Counted from the first letter of the stretch, positions 28,138 to 37,907 are shown. The stretch: 64,000 nt of DNA from Pseudomonas sp. SCB32 (GCF_009189165.1 NZ_CP045118.1:2728001-2792000); one strand, 5' to 3'. Notes: a model not told the origin generated them from the letters alone. Made by a program: numbers and translations.

Positions 28138-29601
28138 CTAGTGCGCTGCGCTGAATATCTGGAACCAGTCGGCCGCCCAGTCCAGGCGCTGATTGATGAA
28201 GCTCGCGTTGTCCGGATGCTTGTCTATCAGCTTGGGGTTCCAGGGGCTCGTGTCCCAGTCGCCAGTCGTGGCGTTCTGGGTCTGCGACTCGGGAAAGACG
28301 TAGTAGAGCGTCGTCACTGACATCCCGCTGTCAGCCTTGTGGAAGCCCGTGCTCACCGCTGAGTCGGGCAGAGCGATCCCCGATTCCGTGAGGCGGGTGG
28401 CGGCAAGCCGGTAGATGGGTTGCTGCCATGGGGCGCTGACATGGTTTGACCAGTAGCAGAGCTGCGGTCCCAGCGGGACGTTCTCGGGCACCTTCTTTAC
28501 ATAATCCGCGGGGAGATTGCAGGCCTTGTACTGGCTGAAGCCCTGATTGTCCTTGGCCGTCTGCAGGTGGATGACCATCAGTTCGGAGAGTTGGTCGCTG
28601 GCGCCTTTCGAAAGTACCAGCAGGTGATCGCTACCCCGGCTCGAAGGGGTCTTCACGTAGGCGCGCGCCTGCCAGAGTCCATCGGGCAGGAGCAACGAGC
28701 GGCTGTCGATCTCCACGTGATTGCTGAAGCTCCTGCCGGTGAAGGCGTCCAGTTGGCCGACCGAGCCGGCGCCGGTGGGCGTGTTCATCCCGCTGCCAAT
28801 GGTGAAGCGCTCGCCGGTGTAGGCGCCCTGGAAGGAGGCTGGCGTCAGTCCCGTCAGGTTTTGCAATTGGGTCATGGCCTGGTCGTAGTCCCTCGAGCCC
28901 TCCTTGAAGGCATAGAAATATCCGGGTTGCTGCTGGCATTGCTGGCAACGCGGGCGCTCGTAGCTGCGGGCCTCGACAGGGACCGAGTCGGGCAGGCCTT
29001 CGATTTCCGGCCCGTAATAACCTGTCAGGATGACCTTGCGCAGATCCACGGCCGGACGGCTCACCACCCTCCAGCGGATGGGCTCGTAGGCCATCAGGGC
29101 GAGGACCATGGGGCCGGAGGTGTCGTTCAGATAGACCGTGATGGTTCGACTCGGATGCCGATTGGCGTACTTCGAATGGCACGCCATCATGCCTTCCGGA
29201 TCGTCGCTGAATGCCCGGCAGTTGTCCCACCAGGGACGATGGTCTTCGTCTGCTGGCGTTGCGCCCTGATAAACACCGATGACATGCAGCCGGGTATTGG
29301 CGGAATAGGCCGTCAACGGCAGGGGAACGGGCGTGTCGAGCGCGGGGTCCAGCGTGCCGCGCGACGGGGGCGGACCCAGGCGCGGCGTCTGAATCGTCGC
29401 CGCAACCCCCATGACAGCACCCGCCACTGGCGCCGTCTGGGGCGCCACTGTCGGGCTGTACTGCGCCGACGCTGTACTGGTGGGAGCTGGCGGCTTCCAG
29501 GGCGCGCACAGCACCACCAGCGCCGACGCCAGTAGCGTCAGGCACAGCGTCCAGCGCCAGGCCGGCGAGTTGTTCCACAAGCTGTCGTCAGCGTCGGCCA
29601 T
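28138..29601 (-). CDS. single-pass envelope protein of unknown function in Clp-like operon
   Basis: 487 residues. A 16-residue cytoplasmic tail is followed by one membrane helix (about 17-34) and a Pro/Ala/Thr-rich linker (35-95), so the bulk is periplasmic. The segment RLHVIGVYQG ... ITVYLNDTSGPMVLALMAYEPIRWRV (about 104-180) looks like a beta-sandwich found in other uncharacterised exported proteins. Cys128, Cys141, Cys219 and Cys222 (a CQQC pair) could form disulfides. No enzymatic motif is seen. Its ATG is only 3 bp past the stop of the AAA+ gene, making it the last gene of a tight three-gene operon. Confidence 0.75.
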   Translation of the reverse strand: MADADDSLWNNSPAWRWTLCLTLLASALVVLCAPWKPPAPTSTASAQYSPTVAPQTAPVAGAVMGVAATIQTPRLGPPPSRGTLDPALDTPVPLPLTAYSANTRLHVIGVYQGATPADEDHRPWWDNCRAFSDDPEGMMACHSKYANRHPSRTITVYLNDTSGPMVLALMAYEPIRWRVVSRPAVDLRKVILTGYYGPEIEGLPDSVPVEARSYERPRCQQCQQQPGYFYAFKEGSRDYDQAMTQLQNLTGLTPASFQGAYTGERFTIGSGMNTPTGAGSVGQLDAFTGRSFSNHVEIDSRSLLLPDGLWQARAYVKTPSSRGSDHLLVLSKGASDQLSELMVIHLQTAKDNQGFSQYKACNLPADYVKKVPENVPLGPQLCYWSNHVSAPWQQPIYRLAATRLTESGIALPDSAVSTGFHKADSGMSVTTLYYVFPESQTQNATTGDWDTSPWNPKLIDKHPDNASFINQRLDWAADWFQIFSAAH

Positions 29602-29604
29602 CGT

Positions 29605-30849
29605 TCAGTTCCGGGAGTCCTGGCCGGGAGTCGCTCGTGCCGAGAAACCCTGCTCCTCATCGAGGAACAGCTCTACCTTCATCACTCCGGTCTTCTTGGC
29701 CTCGATCAGGGAGTCGGCCAGTTGTTCCTCGATGGCCCGGATCAGGTCGCGGGAGGAGCCGAGCTTGCCAAGCTTCTGGTAACGCTTCATGAGCAGCAGG
29801 ATGATGTTGGGGTCGATACCCTGGTCGGCGACTTCCAGTCCGTAGCCGTGGATCATCTCTTCGATTTCCAGCGCCGTGACCCGGGCGATGTCGAGCCCCT
29901 TGAACGGCTGGAAGACGAAGATCCGGTCCAGCCGGTTGAGCACCTCGGGGGCGAAGCTCGCCTCGCGCAGTGTGTTCACCGCGGCTTCGCGCAGCGCATC
30001 CGGGTCCTGCGCGTACTGCTCGGAGATCTCGCTGAGGCGTTTGGTACCGGCATTGCTGGTGAGGACGAAGATGGCCGAGGTGGTGGAGACCTGATTGCTG
30101 TCGGAGCGTTCGGTGATGAAGCCGTCGTTCCAGGCCGTCAGGAAGGCCTTGAGTATGTCGGGGTGGGCCTTCTCGATTTCGTCCAGCAGCACCACGGCGT
30201 TGGGGCTGTCCTGCAGGCCGGCGGTCAGTTTGCCGTAGGTGTCGGAGCCCACGTAGCCCTTGTTCATGCCCAGAAGTTGCGACAGAGAGTGGCTGCCGGC
30301 GGCGAACTGGGTCATGTCGAAGTGCAGAAGCGGGCGCTCCAGCTCCTTGGCAAGGACCTTGGCCAGGTAGGTCTTCCCGGTGCCCGGCGGGCCCGCCAGC
30401 AGGAATACCCCCACGGGCTTGCCTCGCTGGGACAGTGCCAGGCGTCGACGTATCTGCGCGGCGATGTCATCGCAGACGGCATCCTGGCCGATGATCCGCT
30501 GCTTGAGCGCGGCGGCCAGGCTCTTGGCGTCGATGAAGATCGCGCTTTCCTGTTGCTCCAGCCCTTCTTCCAGCGCCTGCTTGTTGGTGAGTCTGTCCAG
30601 TATGTCCATGAGGAGCCTCGATTGCAGAGCGGTTGGCAGTCGTTCGTGAAAGTGCAGCCATCCCAGCAGCAGGAGCAGCCAGCCGAGCAGCGCCGCGGCG
30701 GCCAGGTACCAGGCCAATGCGCGAAGGCTCGACAGCAGGGAGGAAATGAGCGGTGGCTGAGGCCAGTGGTTCTCGATGAACTGGAAGAGCATCGTGAACA
30801 CCATGATCGCGAACAGCAGTGGCATGTACCGGATGATCCAGTTCAGCAT
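29605..30849 (-). CDS. membrane-anchored Clp-like AAA+ ATPase
   Basis: 414 residues from the ATG at 30849; longer frames add an Arg/His-rich non-homologous stretch. Two N-terminal membrane helices (about 5-25 and 44-66) precede one AAA+ module of the ClpA/ClpB D2 type: Walker A GPPGTGKT (153-160), aromatic pore loop GYVG (198-201), Walker B VVLLDE (219-224), sensor 1 LTSNAG (263-268), arginine finger near RLDRI (306-310), sensor 2 SSRDLIRAIE and a D2-small domain. The pore loop implies polypeptide threading. There is no ClpN repeat domain, D1 module or obvious ClpP-docking loop. It lies between two periplasm-facing single-pass proteins. Confidence 0.85.
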   Translation of the reverse strand: MLNWIIRYMPLLFAIMVFTMLFQFIENHWPQPPLISSLLSSLRALAWYLAAAALLGWLLLLLGWLHFHERLPTALQSRLLMDILDRLTNKQALEEGLEQQESAIFIDAKSLAAALKQRIIGQDAVCDDIAAQIRRRLALSQRGKPVGVFLLAGPPGTGKTYLAKVLAKELERPLLHFDMTQFAAGSHSLSQLLGMNKGYVGSDTYGKLTAGLQDSPNAVVLLDEIEKAHPDILKAFLTAWNDGFITERSDSNQVSTTSAIFVLTSNAGTKRLSEISEQYAQDPDALREAAVNTLREASFAPEVLNRLDRIFVFQPFKGLDIARVTALEIEEMIHGYGLEVADQGIDPNIILLLMKRYQKLGKLGSSRDLIRAIEEQLADSLIEAKKTGVMKVELFLDEEQGFSARATPGQDSRN

Positions 30850-30860
30850 TGGCTGGCCAC

Positions 30861-31478
30861 TCAGAAGGTGACGGGAACTTGCAGGGACTGCCCCGGCTCG
30901 ATCACCGGAAGCGATAGCGCGACGACGCCGCTGCGCAGGCCCAGGGTGATGCCACCGCCGCCATCGTAGACACCGCGAATGGTGATGCTCGAGCTGGCAT
31001 CGACGGGGACGGCGAAGCGGACCGCTTGCTTGACGATCGGGTAGTCGAGTTCGTAGCCGGCGGAGGAAATGTGTACGACATCGCCGTCCTGCGTGGCGAA
31101 GTCCCACAGCTCGATCCAGGCCAGCGTGCTTTGCGTGCCGCTGCTGCCAGGGCTGGAGAGCAGATCGCGCTTGAGCGCGTCGCGCTGGACGGTGGTGAGC
31201 TTCATCGTGGCCAGCGCGGTATCGATCTGGTTCATCGGTACCGGCGTCAGCTTGACCGCTTTCGTTGCCGCGAATTGTTCGGTCAGCTGGGACCGGGTGC
31301 TCGCCGAAATGGAATCGCTCGACGATGGGTCGAACAGTGCGCTCAGGGCCGCGCCGCCGCCCAGGATCAGGACCAGTGCGGCCACGGCGAAGGCGATCTT
31401 CCGATTGCTCCTGCGGGGCTGGCCTTGAGGTGCCGGCTGACTGAGGCCCTCTTGGGGCAGCGGCTCCAGATGCTTCAT
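30861..31478 (-). CDS. single-pass envelope protein, first gene of Clp-like operon
   Basis: 205 residues. A basic, Pro-rich cytoplasmic head (1-27) is followed by one membrane helix (about 28-47) and a periplasmic domain. The C-terminal half has a beta-rich pattern: LAWIELWDFATQDGDVVHISSAG, then ITIRGVYDGGGGITLGLRSG. The WDxxxxDGD motif with a following Gly-rich strand hints at an Ig-like or calcium-loop beta fold, but I do not recognise the family. It ends 11 bp before the AAA+ start. Promoter signals should lie in 31479-31620. Confidence 0.7.
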   Translation of the reverse strand: MKHLEPLPQEGLSQPAPQGQPRRSNRKIAFAVAALVLILGGGAALSALFDPSSSDSISASTRSQLTEQFAATKAVKLTPVPMNQIDTALATMKLTTVQRDALKRDLLSSPGSSGTQSTLAWIELWDFATQDGDVVHISSAGYELDYPIVKQAVRFAVPVDASSSITIRGVYDGGGGITLGLRSGVVALSLPVIEPGQSLQVPVTF

Positions 31479-31628
31479 GTCGAATGCCTTCTAATCCGTT
31501 AAAAAGCCGTGTAATCGAGCAGGTCGCGGTGTTCCTGGGCTGTTGCTACGCGTGCTGCTTTCCAGGATTGCGCCAATAGAACGTTAGCATCAATTTCCGC
31601 AGGGAAAACAAGGAATCAGGGCCCATCT

Positions 31629-31661
31629 CACAGCGTTGGATGGCCGCGTCCGGACGCTGTG
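31629..31661 (-). terminator. hairpin after LysR gene
   Basis: CACAGCGT (31629-31636) and ACGCTGTG (31654-31661) are exact inverted copies located just past the stop of the LysR gene at 31674. The T-tract is weak, so it may not terminate strongly. Confidence 0.4.
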
Positions 31662-31673
31662 GTAGTGCCCGGC

Positions 31674-32612
31674 TCACGCATTCTCCTTGGGGAAGTCCAG
31701 CGGCGGCTGATCCAGGTCGATGGCGCTCTGGGTGGTGGCGGTGACACGCGCCTTGAGCCATTCGCTGAAGGCTTTCACCACGGCGCGTTCGGCCTTCACC
31801 GGGTCGGTCACCAGGTAATAGCCACGGTTGGACTGGATGGTGATGTCGAAGGGGCGCACCAGCAGGCCACGGCTCAGGGAATCGCCGCTGAGCAGGTTGT
31901 CGCCGATGGCCACGCCCTGGCCGGCGATGCAGGCGGCGATGGTGCTGGTGGCATCGGCGAACAGCACGCCCGAGGTAAACTCGATGTCCCGCGCGCCCAC
32001 GGCGCCCAGCCAGAGACGCCAGTCGGCGAGGTCGTTCATGTGCAGCAGGGTATGGCCGGAAAGGTCCGCTGGGACCTTCAGGCCGTTGCGGGCGTTGAGC
32101 AGCCGAGGGCTGCAGACCGGGAAGAAGTGCAGGGCGACTATGGGTTCGACGATCTGGTTCGGCCAGTCGCCGGTGCCGTAGGCAATGAACAGATCGGCCT
32201 CCGCCGCGCGGGTGTCCTGCGGCGTTCGGGGCGTGACCACGTGCAGTTGTACCTGCGGGTATTGCGTGAGGAAGTCGCCCAGGTGCTGGCACAGCCAGTA
32301 GGTGGCGAACCCCGGATTGCAACTGACACACAGGCGGCCGATGACCTGCTGCTCGTCGAAGCTGGTGCCGGCCAGTTGCACCTCGGCGAGGATGCGCCGC
32401 ACGTCGCGGGCATAGCGCTCGCCCCGGTAGGTAAGGCGTATGCCGCGCCCGGTGCGCTCGGTGAGGGCGAAGCCCAGGCGCTCCTCCAGGGTCGCGATGC
32501 GATGGCTTACCGCGCTGCGGGTGAGGTTCAGCTCGGTGGCAGCGGCGGAGACGCTGCCCAGCCGGGCCACGGCGTCCAGCGCACGCAGGGCGGTCATCGA
32601 GGGGTAGTGCAT
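31674..32612 (-). CDS. LysR family transcriptional regulator (GcvA-like)
   Basis: 312 residues. MTALRALDAVARLGSVSAAATELNLTRSAVSHRIATLEERLGFALTERTGRGIRLT is a GcvA-branch LysR HTH; the effector domain runs from about residue 90 with ADLFIAYGTGDWP and a C-terminal LLVRPFDITIQSNRGYYLV. It is divergent from the M20-family hydrolase gene at 32755 and very probably regulates it. Confidence 0.92.
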   Translation of the reverse strand: MHYPSMTALRALDAVARLGSVSAAATELNLTRSAVSHRIATLEERLGFALTERTGRGIRLTYRGERYARDVRRILAEVQLAGTSFDEQQVIGRLCVSCNPGFATYWLCQHLGDFLTQYPQVQLHVVTPRTPQDTRAAEADLFIAYGTGDWPNQIVEPIVALHFFPVCSPRLLNARNGLKVPADLSGHTLLHMNDLADWRLWLGAVGARDIEFTSGVLFADATSTIAACIAGQGVAIGDNLLSGDSLSRGLLVRPFDITIQSNRGYYLVTDPVKAERAVVKAFSEWLKARVTATTQSAIDLDQPPLDFPKENA

Positions 32613-32754
32613 GGGCGTTCCTGGCTGGTTTGCTAACGGCGAATGGTGAAACTATCTGGACAACGAGGCCAAATTGTTTCGCTTGTTGTGAGTTTGGCTT
32701 CACCAATACTAGGCCACACGACTACAACAACAGGCAACGATGAGGAAGCCCGCC

Positions 32755-34338
32755 ATGTCGAAATTCAAGGCCTACGTCCAGCAGTGGATCGACGAGCACC
32801 GCCAGCAGCTGTCCGACTGGCACCAGGTGATCTGGCATTTCGCCGAGCCGGCGTTCCGTGAGTACAAGTCCTGCGCCTGGTACGTGGAACTGCTGCGCAA
32901 GGAAGGCTTCACGGTGGAAGAGGGCAGCGGCGGCATGCCCACCGCCTTCCTCGCCACCTTCAGCAATGGCGAAGGCCCGGTGCTCGCCACCTACGCCGAG
33001 TACGATGCGGTGCCCGGCAACTGCCAGGCGGCGGCGACCAAGCCGATGCCGCGCGAGGGCCTGTCGAAGTACGCGCCGGGCCATACCGACCCGCACTCGG
33101 CACTGGGCATGAGCGCCCTGGGCGGCGTGCTGGCGGCCAAGGCGGCGATGCTGGAGTTCGGCATCCAGGGCACCATCAAGTTCTTCGGCGAGCCGGCGGA
33201 AAAGCTCCGTGCCTCCAAGCCGGTGCATGCCGCCAAGGGTTACTACGACGACATCGACGCGGCCGTCAGCTTCCACCCCACCTACATGCTGCCGCTGAAC
33301 AACACCACCACCTGGGACACCCACTGCGGCATCGCCTACTCGTACATCTACACCTTCACCTGCGAAGACCCGCAGAACTGGATCGCCGCCGACCGCTACA
33401 GCCCGATCCCGCAGAACCACCTGGCCGCCCGCGCACCGGGCGCCAACGATGCGCTGGTGCACTTCTACACCCTGAATGAGAGCCTGCGCCGCTCGACCCT
33501 GCCGTTCACCGGCCTGTGGAGCTTCAACGAAGCCATCCTCACCGCAGGGCAGGCCACCGCCGACAACCTGCCGCCGCACATCTCGCAGATCCAGTACCTG
33601 CTGCGCTGCGACTCCATCGAGCAGGCCGAGACCATTTCCACGGTGATGGACAATAACGCCGCCGCCGCCGCGCTGGCCACCGGCTGCAAGTGGAAGAAGA
33701 CCTGGGTCTGCAAGTCCCGTGGCGGCCTGGCCAACCACGTACTGGCCCAGGCCTGCTACGACAACCTGGCGCAGATCGGCGCGCCGACCTGGGGCGAGGC
33801 GGCGATCGCGGTCGCCCGCGAGATCCAGACCAACCTTGGCCTCGAACCGATGGACGAGCCCTTCCTGCCGGCCACCGAAGCGCTCATCGAGCCGCAGGAG
33901 TGCGAGCGCCAACTGCGCCTGCAGATGCCGGCCTGGCAGAAGTACCTGACCTCCGATGACTACCCCGAGTACACCTGGCATTGCCCGACCGTGCGCCTCT
34001 ATGTGGCGCGCCCGATGCTCAGCGCGCCGGCCGGCTTCACCTATCCGGACTGGGTCTCCAACGCCCTGGGCGGCATCCGCGAGACCATCGACCCGATGAT
34101 CGACGTGGCGTCGAAAACCATCGGCAGCACCCTGATCGAGCTGTTCACCGAGCCGGAACTCCTGGCCGCGGCCACCCGCGAATTCGATGAGCGCACCGGC
34201 GGCGGCATCGGTGGCACGCAATGGCAGGCGCCGCTGCTGCCCAAGGACTTCCAGGTACCGCATCGCTTCCGCTGGCCGGAGTACATCCGCACGGTGCGTG
34301 GCGAGGAATGGTGGATTCCCGCTCGCGACGACGAGTGA
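32755..34338 (+). CDS. M20-family amidohydrolase, AbgB-like with altered metal motif
   Basis: 527 residues from the ATG at 32755, which has GAGGAAG upstream; the ATG five codons earlier has none. The order of segments follows p-aminobenzoyl-glutamate hydrolase subunit B: YAEYDAVPG (about 82-90), a metal loop, FFGEPAEKLRASKPVHAAKGYYDDIDAAVSFHP, then a dimerisation insert and AAIAVAREIQ. The loop that normally reads GHxCGHN is GHTDPHSALG here, so Cys and one His are replaced. The protein may use a different metal geometry or substrate. It is divergent from its LysR regulator; AbgA and AbgT partners are absent. Confidence 0.8.
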   Translation: MSKFKAYVQQWIDEHRQQLSDWHQVIWHFAEPAFREYKSCAWYVELLRKEGFTVEEGSGGMPTAFLATFSNGEGPVLATYAEYDAVPGNCQAAATKPMPREGLSKYAPGHTDPHSALGMSALGGVLAAKAAMLEFGIQGTIKFFGEPAEKLRASKPVHAAKGYYDDIDAAVSFHPTYMLPLNNTTTWDTHCGIAYSYIYTFTCEDPQNWIAADRYSPIPQNHLAARAPGANDALVHFYTLNESLRRSTLPFTGLWSFNEAILTAGQATADNLPPHISQIQYLLRCDSIEQAETISTVMDNNAAAAALATGCKWKKTWVCKSRGGLANHVLAQACYDNLAQIGAPTWGEAAIAVAREIQTNLGLEPMDEPFLPATEALIEPQECERQLRLQMPAWQKYLTSDDYPEYTWHCPTVRLYVARPMLSAPAGFTYPDWVSNALGGIRETIDPMIDVASKTIGSTLIELFTEPELLAAATREFDERTGGGIGGTQWQAPLLPKDFQVPHRFRWPEYIRTVRGEEWWIPARDDE

Positions 34339-34512
34339 TCGCGGAGGCTGACAGGGCGCCGGGCATCGAGCCAGGCGCCGACACCGCAACGACAGTGTCC
34401 GCCGATTACTGAACTTCCTCCTGCGCCGGGCGACACGTGCGCTTCAGCAACTATGATCATCCGGGGGCTCGATCATCGAAGCGTAATGGTCGTCGAAAAA
34501 TGGGGGGGAACC

Positions 34513-35736
34513 ATGCGGTGTGCATCGGTGCGGGTGTGCGTGGGTGTATTGGCCGGTTTGGCCGCGTCGTCGGTGATGGCGGGTTCAGCGGGGTTCGCCG
34601 GCATTGCAGCCAGCGCAAACAGTGCGGAAACCGCAAGCGATAACCCTGCCGGCATGTCGCGATTGCCGGAGGCCACTTCCACCGTCAGCGTGCTGCTGGG
34701 GGCAGGTCTGGGCAGCTTCGAGGTGGACAAGGGGAAAACCACCACCAGTGGCGGTGACCCCAACAACGATATAAGCCCGGTACTGGTTCCCCAGGCCTAC
34801 TATGTCCGGCCGCTCACAGATTCCCTCCACGCCGGCATCTCGCTCACCATCCCGTCGGGATTCGGTTCGGACTACGGCTCGGACTGGGCCGGACGCTATT
34901 ACTCCGACAGCTACTCCCTGGTCTACGTCGCCGTGACGCCGGCGCTTTCCTGGCGCATCAACGAGCAGTGGTCGGTCGGTGCTTCGGTGGGCATCAACTA
35001 CATCTCGTCAGAGTCCGAGGTGGCCATCAATACGCTGGTGCCGGGCGCCTCCGATGGCCGCCTGAAGGCTGACCTCGACGGTGTCGGGACCAACTTCGGA
35101 CTCTCGATGCTCTGGGAAATGACGCCGAAGACGCGCTTTGGGCTGGTTTATACCAGCGAGGCCAAGACCGATATCGATGGCAAGCTCAAGTTCAGTAACC
35201 AGGGGCCCGTGCTGGTCGACTTGCTGAATCGGGGCGTTATCGGTGACAAGGTCAAGGTCGAACAGGTCATGCCGCAGCACATCATTGGCGGCGTGTATCA
35301 CGATCTGGACACCGGAGGCTTCATCACCGCGGATATCGCCTGGATCGAGTTCTCCAAGTTCGGCGCTGCTTCAGTATCACTGGATGGCGACAAGATCGAC
35401 GTGGACGACGGCACCTACAACAATATCTGGGCAGGCACGCTGGGCTACGGATTCCCCGCTATCGATGGCCTTCGCTACACGCTGGATGCCTTCTATGTGC
35501 AATCCCCGGTCGATGACAGCAAGCGTACGCTGGCGTTGCCCCTCGACCGAATCTGGGGCGTGGGAGCGGGTGTCCAGGTCGATCGCGGCGACCTGAAGTC
35601 CGTCGATCTCAACCTGCACCTGGTCGACTTCGGGAAGGCCCCTGTCGATACTGGCCCATCCGCCGCGCGAGGAAGGGTGGCAGGCGAGACCGAGCATCCT
35701 TATGCCCTGGTACTCTCCGGGGCTTACCACTTCTAG
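34513..35736 (+). CDS. OmpP1/FadL family outer-membrane transporter
   Basis: 407 residues from the ATG at 34513 (GGGGGAA upstream). The signal peptide covers about 1-24. The mature N-terminus carries AETASDNPAGMSRLP, the FadL-type hatch NPAxM motif. The rest alternates short amphipathic strands ending in the aromatic YHF terminus typical of beta-barrel outer-membrane proteins. It should admit hydrophobic molecules such as long-chain fatty acids or aromatics. GC is lower than in most of the window, as in the next gene, so the pair may have been acquired together. Confidence 0.85.
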   Translation: MRCASVRVCVGVLAGLAASSVMAGSAGFAGIAASANSAETASDNPAGMSRLPEATSTVSVLLGAGLGSFEVDKGKTTTSGGDPNNDISPVLVPQAYYVRPLTDSLHAGISLTIPSGFGSDYGSDWAGRYYSDSYSLVYVAVTPALSWRINEQWSVGASVGINYISSESEVAINTLVPGASDGRLKADLDGVGTNFGLSMLWEMTPKTRFGLVYTSEAKTDIDGKLKFSNQGPVLVDLLNRGVIGDKVKVEQVMPQHIIGGVYHDLDTGGFITADIAWIEFSKFGAASVSLDGDKIDVDDGTYNNIWAGTLGYGFPAIDGLRYTLDAFYVQSPVDDSKRTLALPLDRIWGVGAGVQVDRGDLKSVDLNLHLVDFGKAPVDTGPSAARGRVAGETEHPYALVLSGAYHF

Positions 35737-35857
35737 CGCGTCGCTGCCGTGGCGGCCTGGCCGGATTGAGACAAGGTTCAGACAAGGGCAAAAACTGGCT
35801 CAAGCTCGCGGAGCGCCGCGCGTTCAAGGACGATTGCATTACATTCAGGGAGACCCC

Positions 35858-37768
35858 ATGCCGCGCTTGATCACTGCAGTGATGCTCATCCTGTTCCCCT
35901 CGTTGGGCTGGTCTGCCGACTTTTGCTCAGGGCAATACAAGAACGTTGGCGAGTTGGTTCATGCGGCCCTGCGAAAATATGACTCTCTCTACTCCGGCGG
36001 TGACCACTGGCATGCCATCGATGACGTAGGGGCAACCGTGGATCTGTATCGCCTCTGGCGTAATCTGCCAGACTGGCACCTGCGAGAGCTCAATCATGCA
36101 GGACTGTTGAAGTACGACATATTCCCGCAAGACACCCCCTCTGTGGACCAGATGCAATGGGTGGCCGAACAAGTCAATGATGGGAATCTGCAGCCCCAGC
36201 AGAAATACGAAGCCATTGTCGGGCTTGACCTTGCCGGCAGGATCACCACACCCGCTGACGCCTGGCTGGATGACGCCGCCGATTATTCACCGCAGTGGCT
36301 CTGGCTGCAGTTGGTGATGACCGCATCGGACGCACCCTGGGCAATAGCGCCCCATCTGGCGCAGGAGAATGACGCACGGCTGTCGGGATATGTACGCCTG
36401 AGAGACGTGGCCTGGCGACATTACGAAGAGGGTGGCGGTATCGAGTGGGCGGTGGCGGCTCAAACGCTGACCCAGACCGGGGAGGCGGACCTACGAGCGG
36501 ATCGTCTATTCCAGAACTGGCAAGCCAAGGTGGAAAGCTGCAAGGCCACTCAGGGCGAATACGCCGCCTGGGCCATATCTGCGCCCTTACGCTGGGCATC
36601 GAAGGATATGAGCGAGCAGCAGATCGCCAACCTTGCCCTGCCGTTCAAGCATTTGCCCATCGCCTCGCAGCGCATGGTCATTCACAACCTGGCCTGGGCA
36701 GCCCTGCTCGAAGGATTGCGGGCCGATTCGGTGGGCAGATCTGCTCCCCGATTGTCAGCCATCGCGGCCCTCGCCGACTCATCCGCCACCTACATTGCAC
36801 CTTGGGTCAATGTTGCCCGCACCTACCAGGCATCGACCCTCGAGGAGCTGATGAATATCCATCAGAACCATCCAGTCGAAGCCAAGTCGGCGCGTGCCTT
36901 CAACCTGTTGTCAGCTGCAGACATGGCGCGCCTGGCCGAGGCCCCAGGGCTCAGTACTGAGATGCGCAAGGCCATGGTGATGACCGCTTTCACCCGGAAC
37001 GTGGCCCTGGGTAATGCCGAGCAGGCATCTCGCCTTCTCCCCGAGTTGCAGCAGCTTGTCCCGGAGCATGCGCAAGACATCGAAATGCGGCTCCAGCAAA
37101 ACCTGCCGCAACAGATCCGCCTGGACTTGATAGTGCTCGATAATCCGCAGCTATCTACCTGGCTGGTGGTGGCGGATGAAAATGACGATGATGCCGGTAT
37201 CTGGTTGCGCAACTCCCAACCACGACGGGATCTGCCACGCGAACTCGCTTTCACCATTGCCGTTCAGCAAGACCTGGAAACCTGGTTGTTGCTTCCGCAG
37301 AAATGGGACAGATTCTTCGGACTGCACGGAATCACGCTGAACGCTCTGGATCGAATCCATGCCTCCAGGGCTCGAACCACCCCAACTGCCGTCCCGGCTC
37401 CAGCCTTGTTCAAGGTGAGTCCGGGATTGTCAGATCGCTACTTCGAACACCTGGTTGCCTGGAGTGAACTGCCCCGGCTGGTCGAAGGCAATGGCCTGAG
37501 CCATGTAATCAGCCGCGATATCGTCGAGTGGGTCGAGAGCGAGTCGGACAATTGGTTGAAACGACTCTTTGTCGACCAGGAGCTGATGGCACAGGCTCTG
37601 AGCCAGGTCGTCCGGCTGAACCGCAGAGCGGATGGAGGCCTGCTGGGACAGGTACCCAGCGGGCAAGCGGCGTTCACGCTCCTGCATAGGCGATTCCCGA
37701 AGTCGGAGGCAGCAAGGCAGACTCCCCACTGGTTTCACTGGACAGGAGGCGCGCTTCAGGAGCCCTGA
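35858..37768 (+). CDS. exported alpha-helical protein of unknown function
   Basis: 636 residues from the ATG at 35858 (GGGAG upstream). Residues 1-20 are a Sec signal peptide ending in GWSA before DFC. The mature chain is predicted mostly helical with many Trp and Leu-Ala-rich segments, resembling a solenoid, but I see no TPR or Sel1 consensus and no catalytic motif. It recalls no family I can name. Codon use is less GC-biased than that of its neighbours. It follows the FadL-like gene by 121 bp in the same direction, so a shared envelope role is possible. Confidence 0.65.
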   Translation: MPRLITAVMLILFPSLGWSADFCSGQYKNVGELVHAALRKYDSLYSGGDHWHAIDDVGATVDLYRLWRNLPDWHLRELNHAGLLKYDIFPQDTPSVDQMQWVAEQVNDGNLQPQQKYEAIVGLDLAGRITTPADAWLDDAADYSPQWLWLQLVMTASDAPWAIAPHLAQENDARLSGYVRLRDVAWRHYEEGGGIEWAVAAQTLTQTGEADLRADRLFQNWQAKVESCKATQGEYAAWAISAPLRWASKDMSEQQIANLALPFKHLPIASQRMVIHNLAWAALLEGLRADSVGRSAPRLSAIAALADSSATYIAPWVNVARTYQASTLEELMNIHQNHPVEAKSARAFNLLSAADMARLAEAPGLSTEMRKAMVMTAFTRNVALGNAEQASRLLPELQQLVPEHAQDIEMRLQQNLPQQIRLDLIVLDNPQLSTWLVVADENDDDAGIWLRNSQPRRDLPRELAFTIAVQQDLETWLLLPQKWDRFFGLHGITLNALDRIHASRARTTPTAVPAPALFKVSPGLSDRYFEHLVAWSELPRLVEGNGLSHVISRDIVEWVESESDNWLKRLFVDQELMAQALSQVVRLNRRADGGLLGQVPSGQAAFTLLHRRFPKSEAARQTPHWFHWTGGALQEP

Positions 37769-37907
37769 ATCGTGGCCTATCGCCGCGGGTAGACTGCCCC
37801 CGCCGTTGCCTGCTACCCCAGCGCGGTCCTGCCACCCAGTTGCCCTCCGTTTGTTCGCTACACTGAAAGCATTCCGATTGCACTTCTTCAGAACGCCGGA
37901 GCCTCAG

